Notes under the pieces: generated by a model | Told to the model about the DNA's origin: nothing | Database searches by the model: none | Seen by the model: the letters and a program-made list of their open reading frames with translations, nothing else | Part shown: piece after piece, positions 11,053 to 22,415 of the stretch | Numbering within the stretch: position 1 is the stretch's first letter | How the letters are laid out: each line of letters opens with the position of its first letter | NCBI RefSeq assembly: GCF_958298935.1 | Contig: NC_084927.1 | Coordinates: forward strand, 34,104,501 to 34,168,500 | Length of the DNA: 64,000 nucleotides | Origin: Phragmites australis | Taxonomy: Eukaryota > Streptophyta > Magnoliopsida > Poales > Poaceae | Direction: 5' to 3' | Program-made: the position numbers and the translations under genes

Positions 11053-12793
11053 TGCAAAATAATGTAATATCTAATGAGTGATTGATCACAATTAAGAGCA
11101 AGTACAAGTATTAACTGATATATATCCTGCGCTGCATGATTTTTAAGTGTAGTGTTACATGATTGTGCCTGTCTTACAGCATACAGGAGTTGCTCCACAG
11201 AAACTATGTTGAAATGCTGAAATGGCACCAGAGGCTAATTGCTCACCTGTAGAGCTGCTCCATTAGAACTATTAAAGCAACTTGGTGGTTCAAAACTAGT
11301 GAAGACAGCTTAATTGTTGCATCTGCACGATCTCGCACTCGTACCCCAAGACCATATGGGCCACCAATACAAAATGTGAGCCTTGATGATCCCTATAAGG
11401 TTTGAGGAACATTATTGAGAGAAATGTTATTCCAAGTATCTCTAGCTGTCCGTTAAAAAAAATATGTCTCCAGCAGCTTTATACTTGAGATGCCAAACTG
11501 GGAGTCATGGAAGTTTTAATCACAATAATGATGAGTAAAGGATATTTAGATGATGAACAAAGTTGCAGAGCATACTGTGTTGCCAGCATCTCCAATCAAA
11601 TCAGCTATCTGCTCAGATATGACATCCTTCCCGTTTTCATCTAACACAACAACCTAGCCATACATGGTAACATCAGACACCAAAAAAGCCATATGAAGGT
11701 AGGATAGAAGGCACTGAAAACATACAAAATCTTCAGGTTTGAGTTGCTGCATCACAGCTGTGTCTTCTGCTTCAACTTGAACCTTAACATCACTGAAGAA
11801 AGCATTAAAGGTCAGTATCAAGATCACAAGTGGGCAAAGTAGTATTTTTGTTGTAGACACCATAAGAAGTTCCCCTTTTTAGTTATGTTAAGTTTGATAT
11901 TACTAGTTGAAAGCCAGTCTACCAATCTCAGGAACAATGTCACCATACAAGAACACAGTATATTGATACCTAGATATGCACGCAACAGTTCAAGATAGGC
12001 TCTATTGATGTATTGACAATCATGTTCAAAGAATCATGTAACGATATCACACCTCGTAAGTTTTGGGTTGGACCTGATGAGTGTGTCCTCAAAATCGCAG
12101 TAGTAACCGAGCTTCTCCTTGTATTCTTCAACAAGAAGCTGAGTTCCTTGAGACCTCTTCTTGCCGACCGTTAACAAGCGCATAGGCATTACTCTCTGTA
12201 AACATGGACATGCAGACATAAAAATCACAAACTTGTCAAACACATTTGGCCATCATTTTGGCTACACGAATTAAAACTTGAGCACAAGCTCTTCACTTCA
12301 CAAGACACCTTTCTGGGAGCATTCTCCTTCTGCTCTTGCCTTGTTCAGTTAAATGCTACTAGCAAAGTTAAATCACCAAGTCTAGTGCGAACAAGCAGAC
12401 TACTTTTTCTTGAGGAGAAATGAACTGAATGAATCGATAGTAGTTAGAGCAGGTCAATGTGTGCATTCCTTACCACAGGTTGTCCCGAGTATTTGGATCT
12501 CCCGCCTGCATCCAAAGGAAAAGTAGGAACTATCAAGGTCAGAAACCAGAATCCTTGGCGAGTCAGAAGGATAATTAAGGATAGTAGAAACGGATAATTA
12601 AGGACAGTAAGTACATAATTTAGAGAGAGAAAATACCAAGAGATAAGAACTCGAGTAGCAGCAAAAGGAAATGGAGACACTGAGACGGAGAGTGATTCGA
12701 AGTCTTACCAGGAGGAGGAGGCGCGGGCGCGCCTCGGTTCTTGCTGAGGGAGTGCTGAGGCCCGCATATGCACCTCCACGGCGAGACTGCCAT
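11012..12793 (-). CDS. RlmH-type SPOUT 23S rRNA methyltransferase, organellar
   Basis: Seven exons: 12709-12793, 12474-12505, 12053-12195, 11726-11792, 11576-11653, 11247-11392 and 11012-11051. They give 196 residues with every phase closing. The first 30 residues (MAVSPWRCICGP...) look like an organelle targeting peptide. Then comes the SPOUT domain: LLTVGKKRSQGTQLLVEEY, the acidic-rich KPEDFVVVLDENGKD segment, the knot motif FCIGGPYGLG that in this family binds S-adenosylmethionine, and the C-terminal LYRAWTIIKGQKYHH that matches the LYRAW...YH end of bacterial RlmH. Bacterial RlmH is about 155 residues, so only the leader is extra. The expected reaction is N3-methylation of a pseudouridine in large-subunit rRNA, here of plastid or mitochondrial ribosomes. 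Arabidopsis At5g10620 is the remembered homologue. The final exon is only 40 nt and has a broken tandem copy downstream. Confidence 0.9.
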
Positions 12794-13526
12794 CGCAGAG
12801 ACGAGGAGGGAAACTGGGGGAGCCTCGCGAGGTCGTGGGGGGCGCACCCGCCGGCGTACCGTCTCGGTGAGAAGGCGTACCGCCGGCGTCTTTAGCCCCA
12901 GCGACTCAACAGAATACGCCACTGCCAGTCGAAAGCGTAATCTTGCAACAAGTGTGTGTAGCCCAACCTTCTGTATGGTGCAAAGGAAAAATCTCCAAAG
13001 TCTCCAACCGACTAAGCCTTTGCTTCAACAGGAGTACGCTTCAAGCCCCATCTGAAGAACTGGAAGATCCCACAGGAATTCTACTGTTTCCAACAAAATC
13101 ATCCTAGGAAATTCCTATGTTCCAAACATGCCCTCAATTGATACAACGTATTGGTTCATCGTACTGGTATATCAGAATCCGTGTCCATACAGATTCATCA
13201 TCATAAGGATGTTTCAACCAACCAGTTTTTCAACCATTCGATTACAGAAAAAAGTTGTTCAATCAAACGATTCGAAGTATCAAAGTAGCCATAAGTCAGA
13301 AAACCATCATCATGGTACAAAACCAACGAATGCTCCACGCATTGTCGTTCACAAATGGCCAGGCGATGTTCTTCAGGTTGCATTATGCAGAAAACTGCTG
13401 CCCAAATTGACTTCTGAATTTTACATGTGATGGAAATTCTGAATACACTATTGTAGAGACGACCATATCAGTGCCATCCCTTGTGGTCTTCAAGCACATG
13501 CAATGGTGCATACGGGCCTTTCCCTT
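12794..13526. other. Spacer between the methyltransferase 5' end and the fibrillin 3' end
   Basis: The two minus-strand genes are head-to-tail here. The left part would hold the promoter and 5'UTR of the methyltransferase gene, the right part the fibrillin 3'UTR. Overlapping open frames of 60-100 codons show no recognisable domain. Confidence 0.5.
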
Positions 13527-14871
13527 CTACCCTCGTCTAAGGAATACAAAAAGCGAGCCTCTAGATCCTTTTCCTAGCCTGATCTTCTCATCGACATAAG
13601 TGATCTCGAGCTTGACCTCACTCTCGCCACCGTACTGGAATCCCAAGGAGCCTACCTTCAATTCTGGAGCCTCAAAGATGACCTGAATCCACTTACTATC
13701 CAATGCATTCAGCTTACCTGCATTACCAACACAGAAAGAACACCGACAAAATCAACTACAGGATTACAAGCAACTGGCCCATTGTGCATAATCTTAACAA
13801 AATGATTTGACCAACAACGTCAATCTACCTTTCAGAGATACTGCACCCTCAATACCAAAGACAGAGAATGACACCTTGTTCCTGACGGTGTCAGGGGATT
13901 CCACCACCTGAATCATTTCATCCGTCTTGAATATCAGGCGGCCTAGAGGCGTCCGGTAAAGTCCTCCTGGGGAGGTCGGTACCGAGCAATACACAACTTC
14001 CCATTCTGGTCAATAGGGGAATCATGAAAAGCAATTGAGTCAGGATGGCACAAAGCATGGATAAAGATCCAACACTGTGCTATCAACAACAGATATGAAA
14101 TGCTGCACATGTACAGGCGTACAGCTCATTAGCTTATGCTCCAATTGCTGCAACCTGAAAGCTTCGCGTATTGTTGGTTGCAAGATTTGCTCTTTACAGT
14201 TTGACAAGTGTCTGACAGTGGCACAGCACCAGATGGAAATAGGATTTGGCATACCAAGCATGGACTGATTTTACCTCCAAATATAAGTGGGGACTTGACG
14301 GGCTCGTCTATGCAGTACTTCCCCAGCTGCAGCGCGACACCAGCCACCTCCTGATGCCCATCTTTAGGCAGCAACACTCCTCGGTCAGTTCCTTTCACCT
14401 GTTGTTATCACGCTGAGAAATCGCATTTAGCATTCCAACGGAGTTCTAAACTTGTAACTGCACGAGTCTGAGACACAACAACAGGAGCACAAGGGCAAAA
14501 ATGATAGCTTGTCCCCAAGAAATCGAGGTTACTATCAAGAAGCTAAATAATTAAGGCTACCGCATGGTATGAAACACGAGCATTTGATAGTTTCTCTGGC
14601 TACACGTACGAATGCTAAGCAAGATTGCATAAGCAAGCAGCAACTAGGAATCAGGGAATAGACCAAGAAGCAGGAAATTAACTGGTGTCAGTGTTACCTT
14701 GGAGAGGATGGAGTCCACGAGCACCGGCGGAGCCCGGACACCGGGGGTGGCGGGTAGGGAGCACCGTACGGACGGGAGCGGCCGGCGGAGCGGCCGGTGG
14801 AGAGGAGCTAGAGGGGGAGTGGTGGAGAAGAGGCGGAGGCTAGGGGAGGCAGCCGCAGCGGAAGCGGACAT
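13527..14871 (-). CDS. FBN6: Plastid-lipid-associated protein / fibrillin, FBN6 (PAP8) type
   Basis: Four exons (14698-14871, 14275-14398, 13829-14005, 13527-13717) give 221 residues with all phases closing. Residues 1-45 (MSASAAAASPSLRLFSTT...) are Ser/Ala/Arg-rich, as in a chloroplast transit peptide. The PAP/fibrillin domain follows: GTDRGV..PKDGHQEV, PLIFGEWEVVYCSVPTSPGG, YRTPLGRLIFKT, VRNKVSFSVFG, SLKGKLNALDSKWIQV, FEAPELKVGSLGFQYGG and the C-terminal KLEITYVDEKIRLGKGSRGS. These motifs match remembered Arabidopsis At5g19940 closely. Fibrillins are lipocalin-like proteins of plastoglobules and thylakoids that bind lipids or quinones. The start is the first Met of the transit-like stretch; an in-frame Met 16 codons upstream lacks such composition. 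Confidence 0.9.
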
Positions 14872-16738
14872 TTTCTTATGGCCTTTCGTGGGGAGATAGC
14901 TGGAGCTCGTCCCTCTCATATTTCTATTTCTTTTTTAAAACAAAACTAGCAAAGTGTTTCACGTTAAGAGCTAATTAGTCTCCCTGTAATATATTGTTAC
15001 GATAATATTTAATTAAAAATAAGTATTTTTAACTTTTTTAATGAGGTTTCTGTTAGTTAATTACAAAACGTATAACATTAGAAGAAGAGATAAAATTATA
15101 TTAGTGGAAGAGAAAAAATTTTATATTCCAAACTTGTACCAAATTGTATACATGCATTGGCTCGATTCATTTAAGATTTGATCAATTATCAAAATTATAC
15201 ATCAGGTGTAGACAGTCTAATCAAAATCAGAATAAATTTACCTTGTTTGTGTATTATACCTTGTCTACTGCCTGTTTGATGTGATGATCTTGAGGTATAC
15301 GATGCTTCTTAATCTATTATCTTAGTAATAATTTTGAATTATTTTCATTATTTTTATTATTAAATTTAGCTATTGATGAACTGTACTTTTTATGGACTCT
15401 TTATTTAAATACTGGATCTTTATAATACTTTTTTTTCTAAGACTAGTTGATATGGATCCTTCTTTTCAATTCTAACCCTATTTACAATTATTATTAATTA
15501 TTTTATTTGGACTCTTTATAGATATTTTGCTTCACAAATCGTATAGAAATCATTATTTTTATTCTGAATTTTAGCTATTGATTAATTATATTTTACATAG
15601 ACTCTTTATTTAGGTATTTAATTTTTATAATACTTTTTTCCCTAAGACTATATTTGATATGGACCTTTCTTTTTTCTATTCTAACCTCAATTTCAATTAG
15701 TATTTATTTTATTTTATTTGAACTCTTTATTTAGATATGTGCTTCACAAACCGTATAGAAATCGAACTGCTAATTTTTTATATTTTTAATTCCGAATTTA
15801 TCTAATTATTAATCGTATTTGATATAGACACTTTGGTTAAATCTAAACCGTTACATGTTTATAACAATGTGTGATTTAGACTATTTTTTTTAGATTAATA
15901 TGATAATTTTGTGATCTTAAAAGCGAAGGTAGTAGCCCTTTTTTCTCTTTAAATATTAAGATAATAAATTCCTGTGAGGTTTATGACCCCCCTTTTTTTG
16001 TGCTGGAGCTACAGCGCGTAAAATATACATTTTTTATTTTGCAAAACACGACAAATTTTCCCCAGTGGACAATAACACATGATTTGAAAATTTTGATGAG
16101 CTAATTATCCTCACTAAAATTTCACTTGGAATTTTGCCGCTCAGTCCCAGACGAGTGACAAATTATTTCCATCCGAGTTGGGTTGAACACCGCCGAACGT
16201 GGTTGCGCTGCCACCACCGGCCGCCCCACGGTGCCGCACCGGTTCAGACAACAGCGACTTCCCTGGCGTGCGCGCGGGGCACCAGCGGCGGCTAAGGCAG
16301 TAGGCCGTGAAGCGCAACCGAGCGAGCAGCCGAGCGGCACCAATGACTGAATCCCACTAGAATAGCTCACTGAACAGCGCTTTGGCCGTTGGAACAGATA
16401 AAATCAGGAGAGCTTTGCGACAGCTAATGGATGAATCAAGAACAGCTCACCAGGATCCCATCTAATGGATCTTCCTTGTTACAATAAGCTCGATATACAT
16501 GGCAAAAATCTGCAGCTAAAAATCAGGAGAGAATTACACGAGCCTAAAGGAGTGGCGACGGCCCGTCGTGGTTATCTAAATTCCGAACCCCCCCCCCCCT
16601 GTTGCTGCAGCGAAACCCTTCCCCTCCCCTATCTCTATGCCCAGCTACTGTTAATCAATTTGCTGTTCTCCAATGTACAAAGACTTCTATAACGAAAAAC
16701 TTCCTGTATATTCCTGTGGTGTCTCCGATATCGGGAAC
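14872..16738. other. AT-rich intergenic region with tandem repeats
   Basis: This is upstream of the fibrillin gene and downstream of the glycosyltransferase gene. It contains the roughly 205 bp tandem array at 15340-15835, a GC-rich island near 16.15-16.35 kb with no recognisable product, and a C12 run at 16588-16599. The right end probably includes the glycosyltransferase 3'UTR. Confidence 0.5.
15340..15835. repeat. Degenerate AT-rich tandem repeat, about 205 bp period, about 2.3 copies
   Basis: GACTCTTTATTTA...TTTATAATACTTTTTT...TAAGACTA..TGATATGGA recurs at 15395 and 15600. The half-unit ACTCTTTAT.TAGATAT...GCTTCACAAA.CGTATAGAAATC recurs at 15514 and 15721. A partial unit precedes the first full copy (ending TTTAGCTATTGATGAACTGTA). 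Confidence 0.75.
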
Positions 16739-19700
16739 TCAAAAAAGTGTGTAATTAGAGAATAAGTTCATGAGATTGTTTATGGATTCAGGGTAGAACT
16801 TCCTCGCAAACAAGTAGCACGGCCTCTTCACTCCATTCCATAAGCAAGGGTTCTGGGTAACCACTTTCTGCAGAAACAAGCGTATTAGTGCCTTTTATCC
16901 ATCGCTAAGAGAAAAAAGAGGGAGGAAGGGAGGGAGAGAGGAACCTTGTTATCACTTGTGACATGGTAGCTCATGTCAATTGACTGCAGCAAACATCAAA
17001 GGATTCAAAGTTAGAAGCATGCTATGGACAAAGGACTACCTGAAAATAAACATAAGATAAACATACAAACACATACTGTTATGTTCTTCAGAAGCTCGTA
17101 AGTGACATCCTTTGCCCGATAGGCTTTTGGATGCCATTTTCCTTCAGACCAGTCAACATGAGTCACAGACCAGCTAGCAATTCCATCTGGGTCCATCATC
17201 TGATTGATACAAATGCAAAATTGCACTATCAGCAGTGCAGCAGTGGTTATTACAGATAATGATAAATTTCAGTATCTAAAAGGTCATTGTGTACTGACAT
17301 GGAATAGCGTTGGCAGATAATGCTCATCAGCGTAGCAGTTGCGACCGTCTTCCATCCCAGGCTACAAAGAGAACAGCAAGGCAACATCGAATATGTTATA
17401 TGGATACAAATACATGCTACATAGCATACAGTACAGGGTTGCCAAGTCCGTTGTGGTAGACCAAAGAAAAAAGCTGCAGTAAATCCATCAACGGTAACTT
17501 GTAAATTAGTTTAAAAAAACAAGAACGCAATGGAAAAAAACTAGAGGATCAATACAAGGCCACAGCTGTTTTTTAGATCAAAATTTTGTCCTGTGCGGAT
17601 GGATGAGACATACATGATATTTCCTTGGTACAAAAGACAAACTAAGTGCAAACTAAAGGAAATAGATAGTTAAATAACACATTATATCATCCAATGACAA
17701 ACATTAGGCTATCAAGAAATGCGTATGGTGGATGTAGTGGTATGGCATCCTGAATTTGAGCAAAACTACATGATAATTAAGGAATCAAAACAGAAATGTG
17801 GCCTAGGTATATAGTGCATCTAATGGGCCTATTTGGTTGAGCTAAGGCTTTTCCAAAAGATGCTTATATAAAAGCTGCTTTTGAATTAGCTTTTGATACG
17901 GATAAAATGTATAATATATGTAATACTCCTCAGAATATTATCCCTCAGAAGCTACAAAAGCTCTTCCATACCAGCTTCTGGCTTTTAGTAATAATGCCAG
18001 CTTTTGCTTCTCAGAAGCCATTTCTAGAAGCTGATTGTTTGGTTCAGCTTTCTACTTCTGAGTAGCAAAAGCCAGCAGAAGCTGAACCAAATAGGGCCTA
18101 ACAAATCTCATGAGGTGATTTTGTGCCGCAACAGGACAAAAATATATTTGACTCCTATACTGCATAAAGAAAAGAGTAATAAAAGACAGCATCTTACCCT
18201 GCAATGAAGTTTGAACTTATTGTAGTACAGATTGTCTGCAATAATCATCAACGCATGTTGACGCTTGACTGAGAACCACTGCAATAGTTACAAGTCAAAA
18301 TACACTCTTTCATCAGAATGACTGTTGATTGAAAAAAATATAAGCAAACTGCTGTGCAGTATAAAACCATGTGAAGCAATCCATTTAGGGTTTAAAGTTC
18401 AGACACAAATTGATGTTTTTAAGAATTTCCTGCATAGAAAATTCCAAAAGTTTCACATCAACTTTGTATGTGAATGTATAAGAGAGGATTGTAAAAGCTT
18501 ACTTGTGAACCCTTCCTGAAGTCACTCTCTCTAACCTCCGGTAACATATTATGTGAATATCTAAAATTTCCATGTGGTCCAGGATCATAAAAGCTGACCA
18601 AGAAAACAAATGATGACGTAAATTGAAGGAATACTGACCAACTCTAATAATATTACCGAGACACTGATATGTATGAAAATACAAGTGTAAGAAATTCTAC
18701 TGAAATATCAAACAATATCATTCAATGTTAAAGACAGTTTAAGAGCTAGAGAGTAAAAAAACAAATGATTGTTAGAGATGATTTTGAGAGAAAGAAATTG
18801 TTTACCAGTCAATAAAACTGAGATTTGTTCCCAGCAGGTAGTCATACACATAGTCAAAATTATGTAAAGGTACACAGCTGCAACCACACACAAGAGTTGA
18901 GATCTGGAAGAATAAATCATGAAAGAAAATGGGATGAAAGCAAACCAGGATATGGACCTGTCAGATAGTAACACAAAATGCTGATTGTCAATGTCTCCTA
19001 GAGCATTTGCCAACAACCTCCTCTCTGCATCAACCATAGAAATTTTACCCCAGGTTACCTGCAGTAAGAATAAGAACATTGCAATTATCTTTTAAGGTTT
19101 CCTTTAGCTTCCGAACACTGTGGCCATATGAGTTCTATATAACAATATTAACAATCAACGGAGCATAGGAGAGAAATTTGTCAAAAACATAATGCTGAAA
19201 TTAATCTGCATTTTTTCATATAGCTAGCTCTTCAAGTGAAATTAAAGTTGTACACTTACAATATCATTACCTTTTCACTGTGTATGTCTCGCCCAATAAA
19301 CAAGGTACTGACATGTTCTGGCTTCTCCCTTGAGGCGTGAACATATATGGTATATCCTCCCTCATGGCCCTGCAGAAACAACAGCGCGATAGGGAGAAAC
19401 AAACTTTGAGCAACAGATGATGACACAGGGGATTATGATATCCCTTCGAAGATGGATAGGCCTTGGCAATACCCTTATTGTGCCTTTAAAGAAAATGCTC
19501 AGGAAGTACCATTATAGCTCTTACAATATGAAGTTATGAGAAATGATCCTAAATACTAATGCAACAGTCAAAAAATTGCACAATCAAAAGTATTCACATA
19601 GCATTATAAGAACAATCACTTCAGGCTAATATTAACTATGTAGAGCACTTCGAAGAAGAACAGACTCGAATCAAGACCAAACAATCCAGTTCTACATCTT

Positions 19701-20238
19701 ACTTATAAGCTTCAATAATTGAGCCCTTCAAATGTTTAAATTCTTATTGTAGAAGTACCAGTTTTGTTTTATGTTTCAATCTCAGAGGTAGTTTAACTGA
19801 AACCCTATTTTTTACTTGGACACAATATAACATATGCAAAGGTCAATAACAAAGGTTACAGTATGGCAAAGAAAATTGACAAAATGCATGAATCTACCAA
19901 GAGAACAAACAAGGGATATGTACCTCAAAGAATTTATCCCATAATCTTTCAAATGGTAATGTCCCCGGGGTCAAGAACATGAAAGCTATTTTCGACCTCC
20001 TGGATCGAACAGGAGGTGCTGTTAGGATCTGTCTGAAAACAACACGCGAGGCCCTCTCTTCTTCAGTCAATTCCCTGGCATGTTCCGCAGGAAGCCAATC
20101 CCTCATTGGAGATGTGTAATGTGGGGGAGGGTAGAGATATGCCCAGACTACTGCAATGGAGATAAAAGCTGCAACAACAAGTAGCCACACGCGTCTTTTT
20201 GCAGAAGTTCTCTGGCGAGGAAGTGGAATAACCTTCAT
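16739..20238 (-). CDS. GT14 (core-2/I-branching, DUF266) glycosyltransferase, Golgi type II membrane protein
   Basis: Ten coding exons: 19924-20238, 19271-19369, 18958-19058, 18806-18877, 18503-18593, 18198-18278, 17299-17361, 17077-17199, 16945-16983 and 16739-16867. They encode 370 residues and all phases close. Residues 19-37 (VWLLVVAAFISIAVVWAYL) form a single signal anchor after a short basic N-terminus. The lumenal domain shows KIAFMFLTPGTLPFERLWDKF, GGYTIYVHAS, VTWGKISMVDAERRLLANAL, NQHFVLLSDS, DPGPHGNFRYS, KGSQWFSVKRQHALMI, ADEHYLPTLF, SVTHVDWSEGKWHPKAY and a C-terminal Cys-rich segment. These are the hallmarks of plant BC10/core-2-like proteins, which are thought to act on cell-wall or arabinogalactan glycans; the donor and acceptor here are unknown. 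The gene has a leader intron (20254-20761) and a TATA box about 960 bp upstream. A 275 bp MITE sits in the intron between exons 6 and 7. Confidence 0.93.
17824..18098. mobile_element. 275 bp MITE in an intron of the GT14 gene
   Basis: Ends TGGGCCTATTTGGTT and AACCAAATAGGGCC are terminal inverted repeats. TAA flanks both sides (17821-17823 and 18099-18101), as in Tourist/PIF-type elements. The interior is full of AGCTTCTG/CAGAAGC inverted pairs. It lies wholly within the intron 17362-18197 and does not disturb the splice sites. Confidence 0.8.
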
Positions 20239-20253
20239 ATCCTTGATGCCTAA

Positions 20254-20761
20254 CTGCCAAAATTTGATGCACCTTCATCTATTTAACCTTCACAATGAAG
20301 GCCCAACCTTCATTACTCTCAGCCTTCACCAGACTTAGTGAAATGGCTTCTGGCAGATAATCAAGTCCGTCTGCAAAAGTATAACAGTTTGGTTGATCAA
20401 AATGCCATTGTCTGCTTAAGATCCGTTGATATAACAAATGTGGGAGCTGATTGTCCAATGCGCAGGAACTCACTAAAAATACATATGGCAAGAAGCCAAG
20501 AACAAAATTTTCGAGATCATATACCTCCCCAAATCCACAAGGACGAACGCAGTTTTAGGTGCTACTTATGCCAGCATAAGTTTTCTGAATTCTCGATCCA
20601 TGACAGTATAAAGAAAGTGCCCAGAATAAAATGGAATTCGTGGTGTTTCTTTCCATCAGGGACAAAAGGCTGATTTCGTTTTAACAGAAAAAGAAATTGA
20701 TCTAAACAAGTTGGCACCGCCGCGTGAAGAGAAAACCCCTCGAATCAAACAAAAAACTTAC
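20254..20761 (-). other. 5'UTR intron of the GT14 gene
   Basis: On the minus strand a GTAAGT donor begins at 20761 and a TTGGCAG acceptor ends at 20254, leaving 15 nt of leader before the start codon at 20238. First-exon leader introns of this kind are common in plant genes. It is supported by splice signals only, not by transcript data. Confidence 0.55.
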
Positions 20762-21198
20762 TCAGGGATTTTCCGCCGATGAACAAACGAAACAATCAAA
20801 CAAAGGCACCACGCGATAACCCAAAGCTGACGGTCTAGAACGTTGGCACGTTCTCACCCCTAAATGCACAGAACCCACTGCTCCCAAACAAACGAAACCA
20901 ATCGCATCCAAGAACCCACCCCGCCACACGCCGATGACAGCACGTTCCATCCACAGGAAGAATGAGCTCTAATCAAACGACAGGAAAGGCGAGAAGCTCG
21001 CACCTGGATGGAGCCCGCCCGCCCGCCCCGCGCAAGATCCGAACCAACAAAAGCGCCAAGGGCTTTGCCGGAAAGGCGCGGGTGTATATGTACAAAATAC
21101 TCGCGCGAAAGGGGCCAAATCGGGGAGGCACAGCGCGCGCCGCGGGAGAGTGGCAGGGAATCAGGAATCAAATCTGCGAGCGACGAATCCGTCGGTTG

Positions 21199-21208
21199 GT
21201 TTATATAC
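21199..21208 (-). promoter_or_regulatory. Probable TATA box of the GT14 gene
   Basis: Minus-strand CGTATATAAACC is a good TATA match. With the usual spacing of about 30 bp, transcription would start near 21170. This gives a leader exon of about 410 nt ending at the GTAAGT donor at 20761. Confidence 0.5.
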
Positions 21209-22415
21209 GCTGGGAAGGGGACGCGGCCGGCGGCTGCGACCCGCGACGAGTAAACGGAAAGGGAGCTAGACGAAACGAGGAAAGAGACGAAGCAGTCTTA
21301 TTTATTTTTATTTGTTTTCTTTTGTTTGATAATAACCGGCTGTTGGCTCTTGCGCAGGAAGCAAGTTAAAGTTTAGTCACGTTTAAAAAAATTAGCTTTC
21401 GTTTGATTAAGATTAAAAATCTAACCGTGCTTTGTCCGTCAATTTTTTCTATTTAATCATATTTATCATGCTAGATAGTTTTATGATAGTCTTGTTAATG
21501 AGCATGTGCGAGTCTTACGTACGTAGTTTTATTTACGGTGTGATGTTGTTATATCATGTTTTTAGTTTATCAGTTTCTATTTATAAATCTATTTAAAAAT
21601 TAAATTAAATCTGAAAATACGTATTTATCCAACACGATCTGCGACTTGCGTAGACGATAAGCATCCGCTTGGTTTTGACAGGAACTGGTCGGTTCGGCAA
21701 CCGATCGATGCCCGTCGTAATCGACTGGAGCACCCGGCGATTCGCAGCCCAACAGCTTCCTCCACCGCGCGCGCGACGGCAGCGGAGCGAGACCGCTCGC
21801 CGAGTCGGATCTCAGGCGTAGAACGAATTCAAAGAACCACCTCGCGGAGGAAAACACGGCTGTCCCATCGTTGTTACGTCATCACACCAGCGAGGCCTGC
21901 GCGGCGGCCCGCTTCAGAGGTGGAAGAGGCCAGTTCAGAACTCCACAAAACCAGATGATATACACCGTACGTGTCAAACAAGGAAGAGAACATGCGATCG
22001 CCGTGTGCCTATCGGCTCTCGGTCTACACGCAGAGCTGCCGGTATCTGAAACTGAATGGCATGGAAGAGCTTGCGTCCGATGGGTTGGAATTAACTGCCC
22101 AGGAAGGAAGAAGCTTGAAACCTTCCATTGTTCGGCTTCGACATCCGGGAGAAACAGCTGCAGCAAAAAAAAAAGAGAAGCTTTCCGATTATTCAGAGAT
22201 CAAAATCGCGCCCAGCACAGCGCAGAATTAGCTGTTTCAGGTTTCCAGGCTCACAGGTTCTGAAGACAACGCGTCAACATGTTCTGTTATGGGTTTGGTC
22301 AACAGTGCCAGGAGGATGATGTATGACAGGCCCCAGAAAGTTGACAAGTTTGTAAAATTCTACGCACCAGTTCATTCATTACCTTGTGATGGCTAAGTGG
22401 TTGAGAGACTCACAA
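21209..22415. other. Intergenic region between the GT14 promoter and the coiled-coil gene 3' end
   Basis: It contains AT-rich sequence (21.36-21.65 kb) and a GC-rich part (21.7-22.3 kb) with overlapping open frames on both strands up to 130 codons. None has a recognisable domain. The right end probably includes the 3'UTR of the next gene. Confidence 0.45.

Noticed and set aside
16122..16370. 82-codon minus-strand frame in a GC island
   Set aside because: No domain or splice context; flanked by AT-rich spacer.
21600..22263. Frames of 85-130 codons between the GT14 promoter and the coiled-coil gene
   Set aside because: Mutually overlapping on both strands, with Arg/Ser-rich composition expected from GC-rich leader or promoter DNA.
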